Of a DNA stretch of 39,566 nucleotides, positions 6,887 to 15,900 are shown piece by piece. The stretch is taken from the NCBI GenBank assembly GCA_051867975.1, contig JBJDZM010000074.1, forward strand, positions 1-39,566, in the 5' to 3' direction. Each line of letters opens with the position of its first letter. Positions within the stretch are counted from its first letter, which is position 1. Made by a program: the position numbers and the translations under genes. Source of the stretch: SVTX01 sp051867975. GTDB taxonomy: Bacteria > Bacillota > Clostridia > Oscillospirales > CAG-272. The notes under the pieces are model-generated. The model ran no database searches. It was not told the DNA's origin and saw only the letters and a program-made list of their open reading frames with translations.

Positions 6887-7561
6887 ATGTTTAACATAAT
6901 GATAGTCGAGGACGACCTCAATCAGAGGAAACTCATGCAAAGAGTCCTCGAACAATTCGGATATAACGTCACGCTCGCATGCGACGGTGTTGATGCGCTT
7001 GAACAACTTGAAAAAAAGCACGTTGACCTGATAATTCTTGACATAATGATGCCGAGAATGGACGGTTTTGAGTTCACAAGCACGCTCCGTCAATCGGGAT
7101 GCAATATTCCTATACTCATGGTCAGCGCAAAGCAGTCGCCCGTAGATAAGCGCAAGGGATTCATAATCGGCACCGACGACTACATGACAAAGCCCGTCGA
7201 CGAGGAGGAAATGGTGCTGAGAGTAGGCGCGCTGCTCCGCCGCTCCAAGATTGCGAACGAGCGTAAGCTCACAGTCGGACAGACAACCCTCGTTTATGAT
7301 TCATTGTCAGTCGTCTCCCCCGTCGACACACAGGAGCTGCCCCAAAAAGAGTTTCTTCTCCTTTTTAAGCTCCTTTCATACCCGAACAAGATTTTTACGC
7401 GCCGTCAGCTTATGGACGAGATATGGGATATGGAGAGTGAGAGCGATGAAAGAACGGTCGACGTACACGTAAGCCGCTTGCGTGAAAAATTCAGAAATAA
7501 TACCGATTTTGAAATTATCACCGTCCGCGGACTCGGATACAAGGCGGTACACCTCAAATGA
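6887..7561 (+). CDS. OmpR-family response regulator
   Basis: The 224-residue protein has a receiver domain (1-118) with acidic pocket E8-D9-D10, phospho-acceptor Asp52 in LDIMMPRMDG, Ser80 and Lys102. A winged-helix DNA-binding domain follows (about 128-222), ending in VDVHVSRLREKF and TVRGLGYKA. The start ATG follows GGAGGA by four bases. The stop codon overlaps the next gene's ATG by four bases (ATGA), so it is co-translated with its histidine kinase. The signal and target genes are not evident; the divergent neighbour is the CvpA-like gene. Confidence 0.95.
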   Translation: MFNIMIVEDDLNQRKLMQRVLEQFGYNVTLACDGVDALEQLEKKHVDLIILDIMMPRMDGFEFTSTLRQSGCNIPILMVSAKQSPVDKRKGFIIGTDDYMTKPVDEEEMVLRVGALLRRSKIANERKLTVGQTTLVYDSLSVVSPVDTQELPQKEFLLLFKLLSYPNKIFTRRQLMDEIWDMESESDERTVDVHVSRLREKFRNNTDFEIITVRGLGYKAVHLK

Positions 7562-8170
7562 GCAAGGTTGGAGAGAAAGCAAAAAAATTAAGCCGACGCA
7601 TTTTCAGCGCAAAGGGTGAGGAGATAAAAAGAAAACGCACTCTGAGGTTTTGGTTTTCAAGTATCGTATGGATTCTTTTTTCCATTACGATGAGTGTGAC
7701 CGCTCTGATTTTCTTCATCCTGTACGGCGTGCTTGCCTTGCAGGAAATAACGGTCAACGTATTTTTGCTTATTGCGGCAATGACACTGTCAAGTGTTCTT
7801 ATCGGATTTCTTCTCGCCGCNNNNNNNNNNNNNNNNNNNNNNNNNNNNNNNNNNNNNNNNNNNNNNNNNNNNNNNNNNNNNNNNNNNNNNNNNNNNNNNN
7901 NNNNNNNNNNNNNNNNNNNNACAAGAAAACAATGTCGTATTCGAAATTTCCGACAACGGTATCGGCATGACCGAGGAAACAAAATCAAGAATTTATGAAA
8001 AATTCTATCAGGGAGACACGTCTCACTCGGAAATGGGAAACGGAATAGGTCTTAATATCGTAAAACGAATCGTTACGCTCGCCGAGGGAAGTATTGATGT
8101 ACAAAGCGAATACGGCAAGGGCAGTATTTTCACCGTCACCCTGCCTGTGCGACAAGGCTCCGATATGTAA
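7558..8170 (+). CDS. Sensor histidine kinase (centre lost in assembly gap)
   Basis: The left part (7558-7820) encodes a basic N-terminus, one transmembrane helix (SSIVWILFSITMSVTALIFF) and the start of a second (VFLLIAAMTLSSVLIGFLLA). The right part (7921-8170) encodes the ATPase end: SDNGIGM (G1 box), IYEKFYQGD (F box) and GNGIGLNIVKRIV (G2 box). The end of TM2, the HAMP, the phospho-acceptor His region and the N box are missing, which needs several hundred bases and not 100. The two parts are also in different frames across the N run. Operon mate and cognate kinase of the preceding regulator. The joined ORF length is not meaningful. Confidence 0.88.
7821..7920. other. Assembly gap (100 N) inside the histidine kinase
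   Basis: The placeholder gap removes HAMP, HisKA and the first part of the HATPase domain. Family architecture requires far more than 100 bases here. Confidence 0.99.
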
Positions 8171-8216
8171 CAACGATGGAATTATTCGACGAAAACACCC
8201 CGAAAAACAAAAAATC

Positions 8217-8252
8217 GGCAGAGAACCCGACCCGGCGGTCAGGTTCTCTGCC
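8217..8252. terminator. Terminator after the histidine kinase and the SGNH gene
   Basis: GGCAGAGAACC (8217-8227) pairs perfectly with GGTTCTCTGCC (8242-8252), followed by TCTTTAT on the plus strand and GATTTTTTG on the minus strand. It lies between convergent genes. Confidence 0.85.
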
Positions 8253-8274
8253 TCTTTATAATTCACTTGGAAGA

Positions 8275-10950
8275 TTATTCTGTTATCGTTTGAACTGTTC
8301 CGATGTTGCTCGTGGTGTAATATTCGTACGTATTACCCGAAATCAGCGATTCCGCGCTTTCAAGCGTATCGCACGTCGCCATAAACGCTATATCCATATA
8401 GTCCTCAACCGTGTCGGTTTTACCTCCGACGTAAAGCGGTCTTATGGCAATAAACTTTGCGTAGTATTGTCCGTCTTCGCTTGCAACAAAGGCATCGTTC
8501 TTTGTCATCAGACTCATATCAACTATTATCGTGTGCCAGAGTCCATCCTCGATTCCCGAGCCTGTACCGGCAATATTAAGTGCCTCATTCTCGTTTGTCG
8601 GGCTCGTGTTTTTAGTGCCGACATACATTTTTACCACCGTCTGACCTCGGTTATTTTCTCCTACTCTGAATTTCATAACGAGGTACTTACCCGTAAGAGT
8701 GGATGCGGTACTGTCGGAAAAGAGCATTAATTGATTGTAATCGATATCTTTTCCGCCGTGAATTCTCGCATATTCTCCGTCCTCATCTTTTATAAGCTCA
8801 GAGTAATTTATCATAGAGGATGAATTTGCCTTGTCGTTTATTTGTGTTGCGTCAAGAAGAACATTCACTCCCGCCTGTTGAATCGATAACGACAAGACGT
8901 ATCCGCAACTCGAGCAATAGGTCTTATATTCGACCGAGCCGTCTTCTTTTTCCTCGGAGACACTCCTAATGTTGTGTTCCTCGTGCTTTTCTTCAACTCC
9001 GCATCTCACACAAGCGACTATCGAATGCATCTCACCGTCTGCAATCGCGTTGTGGTAACAGATTGCGGGAGCGACAAGCTTTATCGGCTGTCCTGCTCCA
9101 TCGGCAGATTCCATTGTTTGGCTCGCCTCATTGTATACCCATACTGTCAGCGCGGTTTCGGAATATTCTATTTCTCCGTCGGCATTTTTGTTAACATATA
9201 TCTTTTTGCCGTTCGATATGTGATACATGAAGTATCCGCCCGAGGTTTCCTCAAGTCGGACGCAGACCGCGTCGTTTTGGTTCGCAGTATCATATATACC
9301 GTCAAGATACAGATTTGCGCCGGGGGTTTGAATCATCGCGTTGTAGTTTGCGTCAACGACGGGGGTGCCGTCGACCTCCACGGTATTGTCCGGGAGATTT
9401 TCAAATCCGAATACCGTCTGATAGATGCTCTGCGCATACGCTCTTACAATAAAATCACTCGGGTGATTTACATTGTTTCCCGTCGTATCGCGGAAACGCT
9501 TTTGAGAATGAATATACGACGAGATGCTTGTCATCGGTGCTATCTCAACGTCTATGTTGAATTTGTTTTTCAGTGTCGATGACAGAACGTACATTTCCGC
9601 CTCAAACGTAGACTGATTTCCGTTGCAGAAAAAGGTATCGTTGGGATTTCTCACCGCCTCGGGATTGGGTATCATGGTAGATACCAGAACGATGTCGGTC
9701 TTGGGGGCAGATGCAACGGTCTTATCAATGATTGACTTAAGCAGATTGCAAACCTCATTTGCCGTACTGCCGCCGTTGTTCATTCCGAACGCCAGGACGA
9801 ATAGGTCACATCCGTATTCTTCGATATATCTATTCACGTATGTGTCAAAGTTGCTGTTTCCCTGTCCGGTTGACCATCCGCCGACCGCGGTGTTTACGTA
9901 TGTTATGACTCCGTTTGTGCCGTAAACAGAGTCATCGCGCATTACGCCACCGGCCGGTTTGCCGCTTGTCAGCATGCTATCGCTATACGAATTCACGTAT
10001 TTTACCGTATATCCGTACTGCTTTGCAACGTATTGACAAAACATAACAGGCCATATAGGCGTATAAGGTCCAACCCCGATTCCTCCGGATGCATTCGCTC
10101 CGGTTGTAATAGAGTCTCCGTAGAAGAATACCGTTACGTCCTCGCCGTTTTCAAGCTTTGCGATAAAATCGGCATACGTGTCTCTGTAAGACTGAACCTT
10201 TGCTCCGCCCCATGTATCCGAGTGCTTATAAGTGACGGCTACCTGCCAGCGGCACATCGCATCTCCCTCGCCGAACATGGTTTGTGTCACCACACCGTTA
10301 TACATTGTCGAGAGATACGGCATATTGTTATGTACCGAATAATATGTTTCAAGCGGACAGACGGGTATTCTCGTTCCTTCAAGAAGGACGAGCTTTCCGT
10401 CCTCAAGCTTGTAGTCAACGCCCTCAATATATTCAATCGTGAGGTCGTATGAGCGTACCGATATTATCTTATCGGGTGTATAAAGCAGGGGAGCCTTATC
10501 GTCCATGCCGACGAACATAACCGTCTCATTGTGAACTATACCACCCTCCCATATCGGGCGCATATACGTGTCAAGATCATATTTGTCGTAAACCCCAACA
10601 CTCACATTGTTGTTTTTGTCCATGTCCTCGGTATCGCTTTCGGTTTCGGTTTCGGTCTCGCTTTCGGTTTCGGTCTCGGTCTCGGTCTCGGTAGGAGTCT
10701 CTGCCGACTCACTATCCGAAGGTGTCTCTGCGGACTCGCTCTCTGAAGGTGTCTCTGTTGACTCGGTCTCCGAAGGAGCCTCTGCGGACTCGGTCTCGGT
10801 AGGCTTTACAGCCTCTGTGTCCGTCTCTGTCTCTGTGTAGTCTGTTGTGGGTACCTCAGTCTCTGTGGGAGCTTCCACAATGCCTTCGGTGCACGCAAAC
10901 ATGCACAACATTACAGTCAAAGTCAACAAAATTAATATCAGTTTTTTCAT
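8275..10950 (-). CDS. Secreted lipoprotein with an SGNH/GDSL-type hydrolase domain
   Basis: About 891 residues from ATG 10950, which is nine bases after GGAG; an ATG 15 bases upstream overlaps that site. The signal peptide ends at MFAC, a lipobox-like sequence with Met at -3. Residues about 27-110 are a Thr/Glu/Ser/Pro linker of repeated TET/SES units. The SGNH domain follows: YGDSITTG (block I, nucleophile Ser about 280), VGGWST (block II), LAFGMNNGG (block III) and NNVNHPSDF (block V with catalytic His). Asn stands where block V often has the catalytic Asp. Two CxxCG pairs lie about residues 660-705, probably a zinc-ribbon-like module, before a beta-rich C-terminus. SGNH enzymes often deacetylate sugars, which suits the transport operon upstream, but esterase specificity is not shown. 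Confidence 0.82.
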   Translation of the reverse strand: MKKLILILLTLTVMLCMFACTEGIVEAPTETEVPTTDYTETETDTEAVKPTETESAEAPSETESTETPSESESAETPSDSESAETPTETETETETESETETETESDTEDMDKNNNVSVGVYDKYDLDTYMRPIWEGGIVHNETVMFVGMDDKAPLLYTPDKIISVRSYDLTIEYIEGVDYKLEDGKLVLLEGTRIPVCPLETYYSVHNNMPYLSTMYNGVVTQTMFGEGDAMCRWQVAVTYKHSDTWGGAKVQSYRDTYADFIAKLENGEDVTVFFYGDSITTGANASGGIGVGPYTPIWPVMFCQYVAKQYGYTVKYVNSYSDSMLTSGKPAGGVMRDDSVYGTNGVITYVNTAVGGWSTGQGNSNFDTYVNRYIEEYGCDLFVLAFGMNNGGSTANEVCNLLKSIIDKTVASAPKTDIVLVSTMIPNPEAVRNPNDTFFCNGNQSTFEAEMYVLSSTLKNKFNIDVEIAPMTSISSYIHSQKRFRDTTGNNVNHPSDFIVRAYAQSIYQTVFGFENLPDNTVEVDGTPVVDANYNAMIQTPGANLYLDGIYDTANQNDAVCVRLEETSGGYFMYHISNGKKIYVNKNADGEIEYSETALTVWVYNEASQTMESADGAGQPIKLVAPAICYHNAIADGEMHSIVACVRCGVEEKHEEHNIRSVSEEKEDGSVEYKTYCSSCGYVLSLSIQQAGVNVLLDATQINDKANSSSMINYSELIKDEDGEYARIHGGKDIDYNQLMLFSDSTASTLTGKYLVMKFRVGENNRGQTVVKMYVGTKNTSPTNENEALNIAGTGSGIEDGLWHTIIVDMSLMTKNDAFVASEDGQYYAKFIAIRPLYVGGKTDTVEDYMDIAFMATCDTLESAESLISGNTYEYYTTSNIGTVQTITE
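10610..10860 (-). repeat. Coding low-complexity repeat (Thr/Glu/Ser linker)
   Basis: Near-tandem 6- and 9- to 30-nt units (GAGACC, GAAACC and longer GAGTCxGCAGAGACACC variants on the coding strand) encode the acidic linker of the SGNH lipoprotein. Such tracts can change length by slippage. Confidence 0.85.
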
Positions 10951-11027
10951 ATTAGCTTTCTCCATTTCAGTATAGTTTGTACCGATTTTTTGTTTGAATT
11001 GCCAAATACAGAATCAGATAATTATTT

Positions 11028-11076
11028 AATCAACCCCCACGGAGCATTTCTTCCGACACGACCGTGGGGATTGATT
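11028..11076 (-). terminator. Long hairpin closing the transport operon
   Basis: AATCAACCCCCACGG (11028-11042) pairs with CCGTGGGGATTGATT (11062-11076), 14 of 15 positions. It follows the last permease by seven bases. On the minus strand the downstream sequence TTAAATAATTATC is A/T-rich but lacks a clean T run, so some read-through into the SGNH gene is possible. Confidence 0.65.
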
Positions 11077-11083
11077 TATAGAA

Positions 11084-11957
11084 TTACTCTGCTGTAAGTC
11101 CCGAACGTTCGATACCCTCAACAAGATATCTCTGGAGGAATACGTACAGAATGACCAGAGGCGCTATTATCATAATACCGCAGGTATTACGTATGGCAGT
11201 CTCATACAGGTTCTGTCCGGCGTAATCCGTATCCAAGGACTTGGGGATACCGATTATCTGCGATAGCATCAGTGGCGATTCCTTAGTATTGGTAAAGAAC
11301 ATCGACGTATAGAACGTGTCTGTCCACTGCCAACAGAACGAGAACAGGAATACCGTTATCATCATAGGAACTGACATGGGAATGATGATCTGCAAGAAGG
11401 TTCTGAAGTCTCCCGAACCGTCGATATACGCAGATTCCTCAAGCGAGTCGGGAATTCCGCGGAAGAACTGACGGAGCATGAAAACATAAAGTCCGTTTTT
11501 GAACGCAAGGCCGGTCGCCGACAAAATAATGAACGGCCAGATCGTGTTCTTGAGGTTTATGCTGTGCTCGGGAAGATTGAGAATATTTATAGGCGAGTCG
11601 ATTGCAAAATTAAACAGTCCGAAGAAGTCAATATCAATTATCTTTCCGCCCGAAAGCGTCGAGAGNNNNNNNNNNNNNNNNNNNNNNNNNNNNNNNNNNN
11701 NNNNNNNNNNNNNNNNNNNNNNNNNNNNNNNNNNNNNNNNNNNNNNNNNNNNNNNNNNNNNNNNNGAAGAAGGGGAAAAGAACTATGTAAGCAATTCCGA
11801 GAAGGAATATGAATCTGAAAATCTTTACAACAACCGTCCGGAAGAAGTAAAAATTCAAAAACTTAGATTTAAGTCTTTCTTTAAGAGGAGTTCTGTCAAA
11901 ATCGACTTTTATTTTATTTTTGGATTCTTTTCTGATTTTTGGTTTAGTGTTATCCAT
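11084..11957 (-). CDS. Carbohydrate ABC transporter permease, MalG type (interrupted by gap)
   Basis: The N-terminal part (11957-11766) gives a charged cytoplasmic start and the first membrane helix up to LFPFF. The C-terminal part (11665-11084) gives NTIWPFIILSATGLAF, the EAA loop EESAYIDGSGDFRTFLQIIIP, which contacts the ATPase, and the last helices ending in YLVEGIERSGLTAE. The two parts are in different frames across the 100 N, so the true gap length differs. MalG-type proteins are inner half-channels of sugar importers. It lies 16 bp behind its MalF-type partner, with ribosome binding site AGGAGG. It forms the second permease pair of the operon. Confidence 0.92.
11666..11765. other. Assembly gap (100 N) inside the MalG-type permease
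   Basis: The placeholder gap falls just after the first membrane helix. Some sequence before the core helices is missing. Confidence 0.99.
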
Positions 11958-11973
11958 TTAAACTCCTCCTTCC

Positions 11974-12933
11974 TCAGTCTTTTCTTTGATAGAAGACGAA
12001 CATCGACATGATTCCCGCGACCGCCGCAAGTATCAGCACGACTACCAAAAAGTACATCCACGACATCGCCGTCGCAACCTCGGTTCCGTTTACGGGAATA
12101 CTTGACGGTGCTTTTTCAATATACGACATTACGACGTTTGACTCGGTCGTAAATGAGTCTATTATCGTATATACCGCATTTACAAGTATCATCGGGCTTA
12201 TCATCGGGAAGGTGACCTTCCAGAAGGTCTCCCAGCCGGTAGCTCCGTCTATCTTACAAGCCTCATAAATTGCCGGCGAGATAGACTGAAGTCCTGCTAA
12301 GAAGATAAGCATCTGGACACCTGAACGGTTTACTATACCGTAAATATTATTGATTATCTGTACGACGTAATCGACAAGCTCAGTTCCGATCTTCATGTTG
12401 GCGAAGAGGGTTTCAAAGTCCATTGCCGAGACGATCTCACTCGATGCACTCGAGCCTGAACCGTCATCGATACCTCCGGTCTCACCCATCATGTTGCCGA
12501 GAATGTTGCCTGCCTCGATCGACTCCATGATACCCGTGGAAAGGACAACGGGCAGGAAGAATATCGCACGGAACGCCGCGCGTCCGACCATCTTCTGGTT
12601 AAGCAATATCGCCATGAAAAGTGAGAACAGAAGTATTGCGGGAACCTCAAATACGAGGTCTCCAAGTCCCGCAATGAGCGTCTGAACGAAGCCCGCATCG
12701 GTGAAGAGCGCGTATTTGAAGTTTTCAAGTCCGGTGAATTTGAATTCAACTCCGCCGCCTGTAAGTGTTGTCATATCCGAAAACGCAAGTTTCAATGAAT
12801 CAAACAGCATCGGAAGATATACGAATACAAATCCTATAAGGAAGGGCAGCACGAAGACCCAACCGACGCGTGCTTTTCTCTTGTCCAGAGAAGCGATCTT
12901 TTTCTTTTTCGGTGCTTTAAGCTGTTCTGTCAT
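11974..12933 (-). CDS. Carbohydrate ABC transporter permease, MalF/UgpA type
   Basis: The 319-residue membrane protein has a basic N-terminus, TM1 at about 24-45, and the BPD transporter domain with the EAA loop YEACKIDGATGWETFWKVTFP (about 223-243). An extra acidic Gly/Ser-rich segment (about 150-185, GGIDDGSGSSASS) sits in the periplasmic loop and is larger than usual. The ATG overlaps the stop of the DUF5696 gene by four bases (ATGA), with GGAGGA as ribosome binding site, so translation is coupled. Partner of the MalG-type permease behind it. There is no ATP-binding subunit nearby. Confidence 0.93.
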   Translation of the reverse strand: MTEQLKAPKKKKIASLDKRKARVGWVFVLPFLIGFVFVYLPMLFDSLKLAFSDMTTLTGGGVEFKFTGLENFKYALFTDAGFVQTLIAGLGDLVFEVPAILLFSLFMAILLNQKMVGRAAFRAIFFLPVVLSTGIMESIEAGNILGNMMGETGGIDDGSGSSASSEIVSAMDFETLFANMKIGTELVDYVVQIINNIYGIVNRSGVQMLIFLAGLQSISPAIYEACKIDGATGWETFWKVTFPMISPMILVNAVYTIIDSFTTESNVVMSYIEKAPSSIPVNGTEVATAMSWMYFLVVVLILAAVAGIMSMFVFYQRKD

Positions 12934-15900
12934 GCTTTTCCTCCTTCCTCATTATGAACAACGAAGTAATGCGCGGGGATAGTGTAAAGTACTCCGTCGT
13001 ACTCGATCTTTACAGCGTAGTTGTTGTAGTTGAGAATAATCGTCTTGTATGCACTTCCGTCATCGTTTCCGTATACAACGCATACGATATTTTCCGTTGC
13101 ATACTTTGATGTCTCATCATCAACATTATCTTCGCCGCCATCGTCATTTCTGTGGCTTATACGCTCTCTAACATCCATACGCGCGAGTATATCGTCAAGA
13201 ATTGCCGAATCATTTGCCGCCTCGTTTGCCTGTAATCCGACTACTGCCCGCATTACATCCTCACCCTCGGCAACTATCTCGTCGTAGCATGACTTGATAC
13301 ACTTGCTGTATGTATAGCGTGTATACGTACCGTCGTCATTTACAGAATAGTAAACGTCTCCGTCCTTGTAAATGTTGACGCCGTTTCTCTCTGCAACGAG
13401 CTCTCCGTTGTATTTAACGGGTGACTTCTCTGCGTAAACACCTGCTGCAAGCCTTACGAAATACGTCATTTTACCGTCTGTAATCGTATAGTAAACATTT
13501 TTACCGAATGCGTTGGATGCATTTTCGTAAATCGTATTGCCGTTCTTATCCTCGCCGACCTTGGACTTGTCGAGGTCATAAACAGAGTAGGTGAAACTAC
13601 CGTCTGCATTCTTGACTCTCTTGAGGTACTGATATCCCTCCTCATAATTTCCGTAGAAATAGATGTTTGAGTTCTGTACCGAACGGTATATATCGTGTCC
13701 CTCATAGGTCTCAATATAATATCCGTCAACGATCTTTTCGTATCTGTCCTCTTCGATATAGTAATACGTTGCTTGAGCACGCTCGATAGCCTCTCTTACA
13801 ACGAAGGGCATATCGGGATCGTCAAGTTTGATGTTGAGAAGATCCTTTTCGCCGTTGTACTGAAGCTCATAATCCTCGGAAGCAGCCAAGATCTCTATCG
13901 CTGCCTCTGCGAGTTCAACGTGTTGACGGGCAGTTTCGTAGATGTTCTTGATTTCCTTGAGTGTTGTAGATGCAATTGCGTTGAACTTCAGCGCTCCTGT
14001 CGAATCAATGAGGTCATTCATCTTTTCGGTTCCGATAATAGCCTCTATCTCATCGGAGAGCATAAGACCTGCTGCGGCTATTGCAGTTATCGCGCCGCGT
14101 CTTGTCTGGTTTACGGTAGCTTTCTGCTTTTCAAGTTCTTCGTCGGTAACCTTGTCAGGGTTTGCATTCATCCAATTTAACTTCACAAGTGCACCGATAT
14201 AGTTCTCAAAAGTCTTTCTTCCAAACGATCTTGTAATTTCCTTGAGCTCAGCTTCAAGTTCGTCCACCGCCTTATCGGCGTCGTAGAATGAGTAGAAGGC
14301 TTCTGCCGCCTTATCCGTATAGGTCTCTGCTTTTTTGAGAAGCTTGGAGTAATCCTCGTACTTCTGCTTGCTGTACATTGCGTAGTAGAGCTCGTAACAT
14401 TCTTCAAACTTCTTATCAACTCCGGAAACCTTTACAGCCTCGATTGCATCCTCTGCGGCACAGTATTTGTCGTATGCGTCTGCTTTCGCTCTGTAATCGG
14501 TGAGAAGCGCGTCTGCATCTGCTTCGTTCATTCCGGCAATAGCGGCATAGACCATAGCCTTTTCGGCACTCTCATATGCAGCCTTTGCAGTATTGAGGTC
14601 AGCCTCGGATACGCTTCCCTCCTCAAATCCCGCTTTAGCCGTTTCGTAAGCAGCCTTCGCGGCGATAATTGCATCCGCTTTTGCAAGGATCTCATCCTTA
14701 ACTAACAACGAAGCAAAATATTCACCGATGGATTTGCCGACAGCCGACTCGGTAACATCTCCGTTGCCGAATTTTTCAAGCTCGGCTTTAAGCTCTGCCT
14801 CGGTCTTTGTCGCAAGTCCGTCAAACCATGTGCCGGTGTCTTCTTTGAGCTTCTCGTCCGTGAGAGTTCCGCCCAAATAGTTCATTACATTCTTATCGAA
14901 GCCGGAAATATCGGCGTAAACCGCACCGTACTTCTTGACCACTTCAAGGAGCTTTTCAAGAGTGATCTCTTTGTTCTTATATTGTGCAAGGGCATCTGAG
15001 ACCTTCTCTTTTGCAGCCGTGCAGAGAATGGAATAATCGATCTGCGCCTCTGCTATCTTTCCTGCAGCAAAATTATCGTATGCCTTATCAACTACACTCT
15101 TGTTAGTCTTGAAATCCTGACATCCGGGATAGAGTTCAATCAGTGCAGTGTACTTGTCATACTCCGTCTTGAAGCTTCCGTCGTCCATGCTTATGTTGTG
15201 ATACTGTACGATATAGTACAGTTTTTCCATGTACTCGTACTGTGCTCTCTCCTCAGGATCATCCGAATCCTTAAGAGAAGAGACTTTTGCAAACTCATCA
15301 TAAGCCTTTGCAAGATTGTTGTAGTATTCGGAATTGTGAATTGCAGTCTTATTGATGAAGTCCATCTGCGTATCATAGTACGCCATTACCTTCGTAACTG
15401 CCTCTGCAGCATACTCTTCCGCAAGTCTGCCGTTCTCTCTTGCGATGCTTGCCGCCATCTTGAGTTCCTTTTCAAGAAGCTCAGACGCGTTCTTCTGTGA
15501 CTCAAGCAAGCTCTCATACTCGGCGAGTATGTCATTTGCAAGCTCATCGGAATCGGGGATACGTTCACCGCCCGAAAGGAAGCTGTGACCTACGATATAT
15601 TTGTTCTGAACGTCCTTCAAAACATCATTCAATACCGAATACGTGTCGTAAATATCGTCTGCCCAGATATCGTATCTGATAGAGTAATATTTACTTAATT
15701 GCTTATCCTCCTTGAGCACCTGTGTGTTCTGGTAGGACAGGATAAAGTATGGAGATGCACCGTTTTCGATTGCCTTAAGCATTGCATACTTGAGGTCGCC
15801 CTCCATGTTGAGAGGCTCACCCGCAAAGCGTATCGAACCGTGGAGTACCACGCCTATAAACGGAACCGACTCAGATGCGAAGTTGTATCTAGACGAGTCA

